Shown here one piece after another: positions 33,206 through 40,889 of a stretch of DNA of 64,000 bases. Source of the stretch: Nonomuraea roseoviolacea subsp. carminata. GTDB taxonomy: Bacteria > Actinomycetota > Actinomycetes > Streptosporangiales > Streptosporangiaceae. The translations under genes and the position numbers were made by a program. The first letter of the stretch is position 1. Each line of letters opens with the position of its first letter. The DNA lies in the NCBI RefSeq assembly GCF_024172185.1, contig NZ_JAMZEC010000001.1, forward strand, positions 4,670,001 through 4,734,000, written 5' to 3'. The notes beneath the pieces are model-generated. The model made no database searches. It saw only the letters and a list, made by a program, of their open reading frames with translations, and was not told the origin of the DNA.

Positions 33206-33223
33206 GCCGTGCGGTTCAGGAGG
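33198..33223. terminator. Bidirectional stem-loop between convergent genes
   Basis: CCTCCTGA and TCAGGAGG form an 8-bp stem with a 10-base loop. The two arms contain the stop codons of the NAD(P)H-binding gene and of the GntR gene. There is no T-run, so activity is uncertain. Confidence 0.5.
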
Positions 33224-33917
33224 TCTCCCGCTGGAGGAGGCGCAGGGTGTCCTCCAGCTCGCGTTCGATGATCTGGCCCGCCCGGTCGGGATCGCCCGCG
33301 CGGACCGCCTCCACCAGCGCGGCGTGGGAGTCGTCGCCGAGCGCCGGGTCGTGGGCGCGCAGGTCCACCAGCGCCATCAGGTCGATCAGGCCCCGCCGCA
33401 GCACCGGGGCGAAGTCCGCGAACAGGCCCGTGAGCAGCGGATTGCGCCCGGCCGCCACCACCGCCGTGTGCAGCGCGATGTCGGCGTCCACGAACTCCGC
33501 GTCGCCCGCCTCCTTCGCCGCCCGACGCCGCCGCGCCAGCGCCAGGTCCATCGCCGCCAGGTCCTCGTCGGTACGGCGGGCCGCGGCGATCCGCGCCGCC
33601 CGCACCTCCACCATGGTCCGCACCTCGTACAGGTCCACCACGGCGGCGCGGCGCAGCCGGGCGGGCCAGTCCTCCACCGGCTCGGTGGCGATCACGTACA
33701 CGCCCGAGCCCTGACGGGCGGCGAGCAGGCCCGCCCCGCTCAGCGCGCGGATCGCCTCGCGGACCGTGGAGCGGCCCACGCCCAGCTCCTTGGCCAGGGT
33801 CGTCTCCCCGGGGAGCCGCGTGCCGACCGGCCAGTGCCCGCCGGCGATCTGCACGCGCAGCCGCTGGGTGGCCTGGTCCACGAGGGGGCTGCGGCTCAGA
33901 GGGCCGAGCGATGTCAT
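33216..33917 (-). CDS. GntR-family regulator, FadR/FCD subfamily
   Basis: A 233-residue regulator. The winged helix reads LRVQIAGGHWPVGTRLPGETTLAKELGVGRSTVREAIRALSGAGLLAARQGSGVYV. The helical FCD ligand domain has metal-binding residues expected in DADIALHTAVV and DDSHAALVEAV. FCD regulators usually sense small organic acids. It is divergent from the leuA leader. A short dyad CTCAG/CTGAG at 33926-33940 lies between them and overlaps the -35 region of leuA, so this regulator could influence leucine synthesis. Confidence 0.88.
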   Translation of the reverse strand: MTSLGPLSRSPLVDQATQRLRVQIAGGHWPVGTRLPGETTLAKELGVGRSTVREAIRALSGAGLLAARQGSGVYVIATEPVEDWPARLRRAAVVDLYEVRTMVEVRAARIAAARRTDEDLAAMDLALARRRRAAKEAGDAEFVDADIALHTAVVAAGRNPLLTGLFADFAPVLRRGLIDLMALVDLRAHDPALGDDSHAALVEAVRAGDPDRAGQIIERELEDTLRLLQRETS

Positions 33918-33931
33918 CCATACCTCTCAGG

Positions 33932-33961
33932 TTGTCTGAGGAGCTGAGGTGTGGTTAGTCT
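33932..33961 (+). promoter_or_regulatory. Predicted leuA promoter (leaderless leader peptide)
   Basis: TTGTCT at 33932-33937 and TAGTCT at 33956-33961 are separated by 18 bases. Transcription would start at 33968-33969, exactly at the ATG of the leader peptide. Confidence 0.6.
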
Positions 33962-33968
33962 ACCGCCC

Positions 33969-34013
33969 ATGACGCTGCCCGGTCTGCTTCTCGGCCGCCG
34001 CGGCGGGGCCTGA
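33969..34013 (+). CDS. leuA leader peptide (attenuation)
   Basis: A 14-codon reading frame, MTLPGLLLGRRGGA, with four Leu codons including three in a row, sits 92 bases before leuA. It has no ribosome site, but a promoter is placed so that its ATG would be the first base of the transcript. Leucine-codon leader peptides before leuA are known from actinobacteria. Ribosome stalling at the Leu codons when leucine is scarce would change folding of the following hairpin. Confidence 0.7.
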   Translation: MTLPGLLLGRRGGA

Positions 34014-34020
34014 CGCGATC

Positions 34021-34048
34021 GGCACCCCGCCGCGGGATCCCGCGTGCC
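34021..34048 (+). terminator. Attenuator hairpin upstream of leuA
   Basis: An inner palindrome CGCGGGATCCCGCG (34031-34044) is flanked by GGCAC and GTGCC, giving a strong stem directly after the leader-peptide stop. No T-run follows, as is often the case for actinobacterial attenuators. Confidence 0.6.
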
Positions 34049-34105
34049 GCCGGTCGCCCGCCCAGCCACGACCCAGACCAGCACGTCAGAGAAGAGAGAC
34101 CTCGC

Positions 34106-35893
34106 ATGTCCGCTCCGTTCCCCACCCTGCGCACCCCCTCAGGGCCGATCCCCGCCGGACAGCCCCACTGGAACCCCCAGCGGCCCGGCTCGATGCCCTC
34201 CCACCGCTATCGGCCCGTCCACGAGCGGGTCGACGTCCCCGCGCACGACCGCCGGTGGCCCTCCCGCACCGTCACGGCCGCCCCGCTGTGGGTGCCGGTC
34301 GACCTGCGCGACGGCAACCAGGCCCTGGCCGACCCCATGGACCCCGACCGCAAGCGCCGCATGTTCGAGCTGTTCCTCGCCATGGGGTTCAAGGAGATCG
34401 AGGTCGGCTACCCGTCGGCCAGCCGGACCGACTTCGACTTCGTCCGGCTGCTGGCCGAGCGCGACCTGGTGCCGGACGACGTCACCCCCGTCGTCTTCAC
34501 GGCCGCGCGGCCCGACCTGATCGAGCGGACGTACGCCTCGATCGAGGGGCTGCCGCGCGCCGTCGTCCACATGTACACCTCGACCGCCCCCACCTGGCGA
34601 GAGGTCGTGCTCGGGCAGGAGCGCGACGACCTGCGCGCGTTCATCACCCGGGCCGCCGGGCACGTGGCCCGGCTGGGCGAGGGCCGGCCCGGGGTGCGGT
34701 TCGAGTTCTCGCCGGAGGTGTTCAACCTCACCGAGCCCGACTACGTCCTGGAGATCTGCAACGGGCTGTCGGCGCTGTGGGACGCGAGCCCCGACCGGCC
34801 GGTGATCCACAACCTGCCGGCGACGGTCGAGGTCGCCACGCCCAACGTGTACGCCGACCAGATCGAGTACATGCACCGCCACCTCGACCGGCGCGACGGC
34901 GTCATCCTGTCGGTCCACCCGCACAACGACCGCGGCACCGGCGTGGCCTGCGCCGAACTGGCCGTGCTGGCCGGGGCGCAGCGGGTGGAGGGCTGCCTGT
35001 TCGGCAACGGCGAGCGCACCGGCAACGTGGACCTGGTCACCCTGGCCCTCAACCTGCACGCCCAGGGCGTCGACCCGATGATCGACCTCTCCGACATCGA
35101 CGTCGTCCGCGCGACCGTCGAGCACTGCAACCGGATCCCGGTCCACCCCCGCCACCCGTACGGGGGCGACCTGGTCTACACGGCCTTCTCCGGCACCCAC
35201 CAGGACGCCATCAAGAAGGGCTTCGCCCACCACGAGCGGCGGGCCGCGGAGCTGGGCGTGACGCCGGACCGGGCGCCGTGGGCGGTGCCGTACCTGCCGA
35301 TCGACCCCCGCGACGTGGGGCGCGACTACGAGGCCGTGATCCGGGTCAACAGCCAGTCGGGCAAGGGCGGGGTGGCGTACGTGCTGGGCGTCGAGCACGG
35401 GCTGGACCTGCCGCGCGGCCTGCAGATCGACTTCTCCCGCGCGGTGCAGGACGAGGCCGAGCTGAGCGGCGGCGAGGTGACGGGGGAGCGGCTGTGGGAG
35501 CTGTTCCGGGCCGCGTACGTCGGCCGGACGGGCCCGGTGGAGCTGCTGCGCTGGAAGGTGGACGACGCGGGCGGCGAGCACGCGTTCACGGGCGACTTCG
35601 CGGTCACCGGCGCGGGTGAGAGACGCGGTGAGGGGACGGGCGTGGGGCCGCTGGCCGCGCTCACCGCGGCGCTGCGCGGGCTGGGCCACGACGTGGAGAT
35701 CGTCGGCTACACCGAGCATGCCGTCCCGGCCTCCGGACGCGCCGCGGCCGGCGAGGAGAGCCTGGCGGCGGCGTACGTGGAGTGCCGGGTGGCGGGCGTG
35801 ACCGCGTGGGGGGTGGGCCTGGCCGCCTCGGTCCTGACCGCCGCCGTGGACGCCGTCGTCTCCGCCGTCAACCACGCCCTCTCCCGCGACTGA
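34106..35893 (+). CDS. leuA: 2-Isopropylmalate synthase
   Basis: A 595-residue enzyme of the long actinobacterial type. The TIM barrel has the metal and substrate motifs LRDGNQALADPMDPDRK, SVHPHNDRGTG and GNGERTGNVDLVTLALNL. The C-terminal regulatory domain (residues about 440-595) gives leucine feedback inhibition. It condenses acetyl-CoA with 2-oxoisovalerate, the first committed step of leucine synthesis. The ATG at 34106 follows GAAGAGAGA. It is preceded by a leader peptide and hairpin. Its stop abuts that of the convergent SDR gene (TGATCA). Confidence 0.96.
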   Translation: MSAPFPTLRTPSGPIPAGQPHWNPQRPGSMPSHRYRPVHERVDVPAHDRRWPSRTVTAAPLWVPVDLRDGNQALADPMDPDRKRRMFELFLAMGFKEIEVGYPSASRTDFDFVRLLAERDLVPDDVTPVVFTAARPDLIERTYASIEGLPRAVVHMYTSTAPTWREVVLGQERDDLRAFITRAAGHVARLGEGRPGVRFEFSPEVFNLTEPDYVLEICNGLSALWDASPDRPVIHNLPATVEVATPNVYADQIEYMHRHLDRRDGVILSVHPHNDRGTGVACAELAVLAGAQRVEGCLFGNGERTGNVDLVTLALNLHAQGVDPMIDLSDIDVVRATVEHCNRIPVHPRHPYGGDLVYTAFSGTHQDAIKKGFAHHERRAAELGVTPDRAPWAVPYLPIDPRDVGRDYEAVIRVNSQSGKGGVAYVLGVEHGLDLPRGLQIDFSRAVQDEAELSGGEVTGERLWELFRAAYVGRTGPVELLRWKVDDAGGEHAFTGDFAVTGAGERRGEGTGVGPLAALTAALRGLGHDVEIVGYTEHAVPASGRAAAGEESLAAAYVECRVAGVTAWGVGLAASVLTAAVDAVVSAVNHALSRD

Positions 35894-36847
35894 TCACGAG
35901 AACGCGTCCACCCCGGTGAGCTCGGCGGACAGGGCCCACAGCCGGGCCGCCTCGGCCGGGTCGACCGCCCACGGCTTGACCCCGCCGACGAGCATGTCGT
36001 CGGTCGTGGCCGGCTCGGCCACGTCGCAGTCCTGGCAGTAGACGCCGCCGAGGTCGTCGAGCAGGGGCGAGGTCGCCGCCCACGCGGCGGTGGCCGCGCC
36101 CTGCGCCGGGGTCTTGAAGCGGGCGGGCGGCGTGCCGTCCTCCGTGATCCAGCCCAGCTCGGACTGCCGCTCCAGGGGGACGTGCCGCTGCAGCGGCGTC
36201 AGGATGCTGCCGGGGTGCACGGCGTACGCGCGCACCCCGGCCGGGCCGCCCAGCCGGTCGAGGTGGACCGCGAACAGGGCGGCCGCGGTCTTGGCCTGCG
36301 CGTAGGCGAGCCAGCCGTCGTAGCCGTCGCGGAAGTGGACGTCGTCCCACCGCATGCCGGACAGGAAGTGCCCGGAGGAGGAGAGCGCCACCACCCGTGC
36401 CCCGCCGGGGGCGTACGCGGGTCGCAGGCGGTTGACCAGCGCGTGATGGCCGAGGTGGAGCGCGAGATGCGCCTCCCACCCGGGACCGACGCGCGTCTCG
36501 GGGCAGGCCATGACCCCCGCGTTGGCGACGACCACGTCGATCGCCGCGCCGTCCGCCACGACCCGCTCGGAGAAGCGGCGCACGTCCGCCTGGTCCGTCA
36601 GGTCGAGCGGGCGCACCTCCACGCGGGGGACCTCGCGCAGGGCCGCGCGGGCCGCGTCCGGGCGGCGGGCCGGGACGAGCACCCGCGCGCCGGCCCCGGC
36701 GAACGCCCGGACCAGCTCCAGGCCCAGCCCCGAGTAGCCGCCAGTGACCACGGCGGTCCGCCCCGTCAGGTCGATGCCGGCCAGCACCTCCTCCGCCGTG
36801 CTCCACGCCCCGAACCCGCTGCCGATCTTGTGTTGCCTGTTCGTCAT
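35894..36847 (-). CDS. SDR family NAD(P)-dependent oxidoreductase
   Basis: A 317-residue short-chain dehydrogenase. The cofactor motif TGGYSGLG follows LTGRTAVV, then NAGVM, and the catalytic Ser region VALSSSGHF with YAQAKTA as the YxxxK motif. It resembles the retinol-dehydrogenase/protochlorophyllide-reductase-like branch. The substrate is unknown. The promoter has the layout of MerR-activated promoters, and the divergent MerR gene is the likely activator. Confidence 0.86.
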   Translation of the reverse strand: MTNRQHKIGSGFGAWSTAEEVLAGIDLTGRTAVVTGGYSGLGLELVRAFAGAGARVLVPARRPDAARAALREVPRVEVRPLDLTDQADVRRFSERVVADGAAIDVVVANAGVMACPETRVGPGWEAHLALHLGHHALVNRLRPAYAPGGARVVALSSSGHFLSGMRWDDVHFRDGYDGWLAYAQAKTAAALFAVHLDRLGGPAGVRAYAVHPGSILTPLQRHVPLERQSELGWITEDGTPPARFKTPAQGAATAAWAATSPLLDDLGGVYCQDCDVAEPATTDDMLVGGVKPWAVDPAEAARLWALSAELTGVDAFS

Positions 36848-36854
36848 GAGTCCG

Positions 36855-36885
36855 ACCGTAGAATCTAGACTTCGCTCTAGGTCAA
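36855..36885 (-). promoter_or_regulatory. MerR-type promoter of the SDR gene
   Basis: On the minus strand, TTGACC (36885-36880) and TACGGT (36860-36855) are separated by 19 bases. The spacer contains the dyad CTAGA-N6-TCTAG (36865-36880). An over-long 19-bp spacer with a central dyad is the hallmark of promoters untwisted by MerR-family activators. Confidence 0.7.
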
Positions 36886-36903
36886 ACTCGGCGGAGGTGC
36901 GGG

Positions 36904-37314
36904 ATGGCGGCGAGTCTGTCCATCGGCGACGTGGCGGCGGCCACCGGCCTCAGCGTGCACGCGCTGCGCTTCTTCGAGCGGGAGGACCTGTTCCTGCGCG
37001 ACATCCCGCGCTCGGCCGGCGGCCACCGGCTCTACGACGCGGCGGACGTGGAGTGGCTGCTGCTGTGCAACCGGCTGCGCGAGTCGGGCATGCCGATCGC
37101 GACGCTGCGGAGGTTCGCCGCCCTGGTGCGCTCCGGCCCCGGCAACGAGCCCGACCGGCTGGAGCTGCTGCGCGAGCACGAGCGGAGCGTCCGCGCCCGG
37201 ATCGCCGAGCTGACCGCCTGCCTGGAGGTCATCCACGGCAAGGTGGCCGTCTACGAGCGTCACGTCGAGGACGGCACCGCCGCCGGCCTCTGGGCCCCGG
37301 TCCCCTCCTCCTGA
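36904..37314 (+). CDS. MerR-family regulator
   Basis: A 136-residue protein. The N-terminal DNA-binding part is SIGDVAAATGLSVHALRFFEREDLF ... GGHRLYDAADVEWLLLCNRLRESGMPIATLRRFAAL, followed by a coiled-coil helix (ELLREHERSVRARIAELTACLEVIHGKVAVYERH). The effector region is very short, so the signal cannot be guessed. It is divergent from the SDR gene, whose promoter carries a fitting dyad. Confidence 0.88.
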   Translation: MAASLSIGDVAAATGLSVHALRFFEREDLFLRDIPRSAGGHRLYDAADVEWLLLCNRLRESGMPIATLRRFAALVRSGPGNEPDRLELLREHERSVRARIAELTACLEVIHGKVAVYERHVEDGTAAGLWAPVPSS

Positions 37315-37461
37315 GCGCCGCGCGGCCTCCCGTCCCACCGCCAGCCGATACGGCGCCTGCCGATCGAGAAGGTGGGGGAGCGGAGCGGCCTCGGCACCGC
37401 CGACAACCCGCGCCACCACTTCCTCAGGCAGGTCGGTCGGCTCCAGGAGGCTCTGCGCCCG

Positions 37462-39723
37462 TCAGCGCAGGCGGAGCGTGATCGTGCAGGAGCCGCCGAG
37501 CCGGTCGGCGAGGCGGCCGAAGCGGGCCGTGAGCGCCGGGCCCGTCGTGGCGCCGGACAGCAGCGGGTGACCGTCGGCAAGGCCCGCCACCGGCCGGTGC
37601 CAGGTGACGGTCAGCTCGTCCAGGTCGCAGCGCGGATCGGCGACGGTGAGCGTCGCCGTGCCGTCCGGCAGCTCCCGGACGAGGACCGCGCAGGGAGCGG
37701 AGGCGGTGAGGAGGCCGGTCGTGCCGGGGTTCCAGAAGTTGACGGCGGTCAGCCCGAGCGACGGGACGTGGACGCCCTGCTGATGCCGGGTGTTGGCGAG
37801 GACGCGGGCCCAGCCGGGGTCGGCGGCGCGGGCCCGGGTGCGCTCCTCGGTGGCGCCGGGCAGGAGCAGGTAGACGTAGGCGGCCTCGCGCGGGTCGGTG
37901 CCGTGGTCCAGCCATAACGTCCGGTAGTCACGCGCCGTGCCGTCCGGGCCGGTTCTCCGCTCCCGGAGGGTGCGCGGGGCCGGGCCGCCCGGCAGGACGT
38001 AGCCGCCGTGCCCCTCCAGGTGCGCCCACGTCGCCTCGACCGTGAGCGGCGCGCCGGTGCGCCGGTTGTCGACGACGGTCTCGACCGGGACGCCGTCGCG
38101 GGAGGTGATGCCCGCCCCCAGGCACACGACGGCGTCGTCCAGGAAGAACCACGACTTGAACGCCTCCATCGTGCTCTCCAGCCCGTTGAGGTGCTGCCCG
38201 ACCGCCGCGTACGCGCCGTCGGTCGCGCCCCCCACCCACCGGCCGGGCGGGCACGTGTCGCCCCATCCCGGCCCGGCCCCGTCGGGCAGCCGCTTGGTGG
38301 AGACCGTGGTGCCGGGCAGCCGGTACGGGTCCACGGTCGCCCAGAAGCCATCGGAGTACTGGTCGCCGTGCCCCTCGGCCCACCAGTAGAGCATCCCGGA
38401 GCCGGTGTGCCACCCGCGCAGGTTCTCGCCGTTGCCGTGCTCGTAGTGGCCGATCCGGTACGACGCCATGCTGAGCCCCGCGCACCAGCCCGGCGCGCGG
38501 TGGACGGCGCGGGCGCTCATCGGCAGCAGCCGGTGCCCGGCCGGCTCGGGGGCCGCCGGGACGCGCGCGTCGGCCACGACCGCCGCCAGCCGGGCGTGGA
38601 AGCCGAGCTCGCCCTCGCTCTCCGCCGCGTCGAGCATCGGCCGCGCCGTGTCGCGCGCCGCCCAGCCCTTGACCATCGCCTGCCAGCGCGCCCGGTCGGC
38701 CTCCGGCGCGGTCTCGGCGAGCAGCAGGATCGACGCCGCGATCAGGCGCCCCCTCCGGTGGTCGCCGAACGGCCGGCGCACGATGCCGCGCCCGCCGGCC
38801 AGGTCCATGCAGAACCCGTCGTGGATCACCGGCGCGAACGAGCGCTCCACGCTGTCGTGCACCACCCGCCGCAGCTGCTCGGGGATCTCCCACGGAGTGC
38901 CGCGCAGGACCGTGAACAGCGCCGCGAGCCCCGCCAGGGCCACCATGCCGTACCCGCCCTGGTACGGCACGTACGTGTGCTGGATGAAGGAGCCGTCCCG
39001 GTAGAACCCGTCGCCCTCCTCGACGTACCGCAGGACGGGCGTCAGCGCGGAGGCGGCCAGCGCGGCCCGCTCGGGGTCGGCCCCGAGGATCGCGCGCAGC
39101 AGCATGACGGTGCACAGGTCCACCCGGTTGGCGCCGGTGCTGAGGCCGCCGTAGCGGTGCAGGCGCCCCGGCGGCACGAAGTGGTCCACGGCCTCGCGCA
39201 GCCCGCCCGCCTGCTCGGCCGTGAGGTGCGGGGCGACCAGCACGGCCGCGTCGAGCAGGACCTTCGGCACGCCGATCCGCCAGTTCCACCAGTTGCCCTC
39301 CGGGCGCGTCCCGGCGGCGTACACGTGGCGGCGGTAGTGGTCGAGGCCCGCGGCGACGGCCGTGGCGAGCCGCGGGTCGCCGGTCAGCCCGGTGCCGGGC
39401 AGCGCGTACGCGCGGGCCATCGCGCGCAGCCGTTCCGGGGTGGCGGTGAAGGACGGGTAGGGCAGGCCGGGCCAGAGCGACGCGCGGTCCGGGGCCATGG
39501 TGTCGCGGAGCCGGGCCGCTTCGCCGCCCAGCTCGGCGAGCCGTTCGCGGTACGGCGGGAGCGCCGCCGCCCGGGACACCGGGTCGGTGGTCAGCGCGGT
39601 CCACCGGCGGCGCAGGAGGTCGAACGCCTCGCCCCACAGCCCCGTGGCGGCCACCGGGACCATCGCCCCGGCCGCCGCCGCTCCGCCCAGCAGCAGGAGG
39701 GATCGCCGGGTGTATCCGCGCAC
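37462..39723 (-). CDS. Secreted polysaccharide lyase family 8 (hyaluronate/chondroitin/xanthan lyase type)
   Basis: A 753-residue protein starting at GTG 39723 with a twin-arginine signal (YTRRSLLLLGGAAAAGAM). The alpha/alpha-barrel contains NWWNWRIGVPKVLLD, GANRVDLC (catalytic Asn) and DGSFIQHTYVPYQGGYG (catalytic His), then HYEHGNGENLRGWHTGSGMLYWW. A beta-rich super-sandwich domain follows. This set identifies family PL8, which cleaves uronic-acid-containing polysaccharides by elimination. Which polymer is cut cannot be told. No transporter or accessory sugar gene lies nearby. Confidence 0.9.
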   Translation of the reverse strand: MRGYTRRSLLLLGGAAAAGAMVPVAATGLWGEAFDLLRRRWTALTTDPVSRAAALPPYRERLAELGGEAARLRDTMAPDRASLWPGLPYPSFTATPERLRAMARAYALPGTGLTGDPRLATAVAAGLDHYRRHVYAAGTRPEGNWWNWRIGVPKVLLDAAVLVAPHLTAEQAGGLREAVDHFVPPGRLHRYGGLSTGANRVDLCTVMLLRAILGADPERAALAASALTPVLRYVEEGDGFYRDGSFIQHTYVPYQGGYGMVALAGLAALFTVLRGTPWEIPEQLRRVVHDSVERSFAPVIHDGFCMDLAGGRGIVRRPFGDHRRGRLIAASILLLAETAPEADRARWQAMVKGWAARDTARPMLDAAESEGELGFHARLAAVVADARVPAAPEPAGHRLLPMSARAVHRAPGWCAGLSMASYRIGHYEHGNGENLRGWHTGSGMLYWWAEGHGDQYSDGFWATVDPYRLPGTTVSTKRLPDGAGPGWGDTCPPGRWVGGATDGAYAAVGQHLNGLESTMEAFKSWFFLDDAVVCLGAGITSRDGVPVETVVDNRRTGAPLTVEATWAHLEGHGGYVLPGGPAPRTLRERRTGPDGTARDYRTLWLDHGTDPREAAYVYLLLPGATEERTRARAADPGWARVLANTRHQQGVHVPSLGLTAVNFWNPGTTGLLTASAPCAVLVRELPDGTATLTVADPRCDLDELTVTWHRPVAGLADGHPLLSGATTGPALTARFGRLADRLGGSCTITLRLR

Positions 39724-40019
39724 GAGCAGATTATCGGGGAACGGGGAGGCGGGCCGAGCCGCGACGTCACCGGGCGGCCTCGCGAATGGGGGAGGGGACG
39801 GGGCCGCGGCGCGAAGGGGAGGGCAGGAGCGCCGCGGCCCCGCGGAGGGGGACGACCCAGGGGGCCGCGGTCCGCAGGAGAGGTGCGAGGACCGCGGCCC
39901 GAGGGGGAAGGGGGACCACGGGGAGGGGGACCGTGGGCTCAGGGATCACTGAGAAGTCGGGACGCCGGGGCCGTCCTTGACCCGGTGACCTGCACGGCCC
40001 CGGCGTCCCGTGGGGGATC
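39724..40019. other. Purine-rich intergenic region
   Basis: About 300 bases with a G-rich plus strand (many GGGG and GGAGG-like runs around 39780-39935) and no convincing gene. It contains a strong hairpin at 39959-40009. It should also hold the lyase promoter, which I could not pinpoint. Confidence 0.5.
39959..40009 (-). terminator. Perfect 16-bp stem-loop after the ATP-binding protein gene
   Basis: GGGACGCCGGGGCCGT and its exact complement ACGGCCCCGGCGTCCC are separated by a 19-base loop, ten bases beyond the stop of the gene at 40020-40553 on the minus strand. It is placed as a terminator. Confidence 0.75.
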
Positions 40020-40553
40020 TCAGAATGGCTTCGCGCTCATGGCGGCCAGTCCCCAGGAGTGGCCGCGTTCGGTGTGCTTGGCGGAGCCCGCGCCGTCGGG
40101 ACCTTCCGGCGCGGGCTCCGGGACGGGAGCCGGCAGCTCGAACCAGACGACCTTCCCTCGTGGGGTGTGGTCGCCGCCCCAGCAGCAGGCGAGCATGTCG
40201 ACCAGTTGCAGGCCGCGTCCCCGCTCGTCGTGGCGGCGGGAGAGCCGGACCTGCGGGAGTTCCGGGTCGGAGTCCTCGACCTCGACGCGCAGCAGGCCGT
40301 CCTCCTCGCTGAGGCTGACGCCGACCGGCCCGTACGCGTGCTCCATCGCGTTGCTGACCAGCTCGCTGACGAGCAGTTCGGCGATCTCGCTCTGCGCGGA
40401 GTGGCCCCAGGCGGCCAGCTTCCTGCGGACCAGGCGGCGTGCCCGGCCGACCTGGTCGGGGCGGGCCGGGAAGCGCCAGGAGGCGACCCGGCATCCCGCG
40501 GTGGCGGTGCCGCTGATGGCGGCGATCAGAGAGATCCAGGGACGCGCGTTCAC
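40020..40553 (-). CDS. RsbW-like ATP-binding protein (anti-sigma/HATPase_c)
   Basis: A 177-residue protein with a single GHKL ATPase domain. The N-box is EIAELLVSELVSNAMEHAYG, then VEDSDPELP and the G-box DERGRGLQLVDMLACCWG. Such stand-alone ATPases are common in actinobacteria and act on anti-sigma antagonists of the STAS type. The C-terminal 40 residues are variable. GTG 40553 has GGGAGGC upstream. No sigma factor or STAS gene is adjacent; the STAS gene at 21008-21331 is far away. Confidence 0.85.
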   Translation of the reverse strand: MNARPWISLIAAISGTATAGCRVASWRFPARPDQVGRARRLVRRKLAAWGHSAQSEIAELLVSELVSNAMEHAYGPVGVSLSEEDGLLRVEVEDSDPELPQVRLSRRHDERGRGLQLVDMLACCWGGDHTPRGKVVWFELPAPVPEPAPEGPDGAGSAKHTERGHSWGLAAMSAKPF

Positions 40554-40889
40554 GGCCTGCCTCCCTGACGGGTGTCGTCGCCGCCGTGGAGGTCCACTGA
40601 CGGGCCTGCGATCCGGTGGTGACTCATGGTTGGGACCCTCGCTCTTCGCTTCCCCCGAGCGGTTTGCTCAGGTCTTAAGCGTCCCTCACGCCTTCGGCCA
40701 GAGGGACGTGAGAAATCCCGATATAGGTACCTATTTCCTGAGTAGGGGTGGTGTCTACGTAGTGGCCCCCGTCACACTCCGCTCCGCCCGGCGGGCCGTA
40801 ACGGCCTGGCCACGACGGGCGAAATGTCAGCTTGTAGGGGTCATAATCCTGTCCAGCGGTGGCACACCGGGCGAGGGAGCGGGGGCAGG
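40554..40889. promoter_or_regulatory. Divergent regulatory gap with small palindromes
   Basis: This 336-base region has no gene. It holds the perfect palindrome ATAGGTACCTAT (40723-40734) in an AT-rich pocket, and an inverted repeat GTCCCTC/GAGGGAC (40681-40707). Both are candidate regulator sites for the sensor kinase or the ATP-binding protein gene. Confidence 0.4.
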
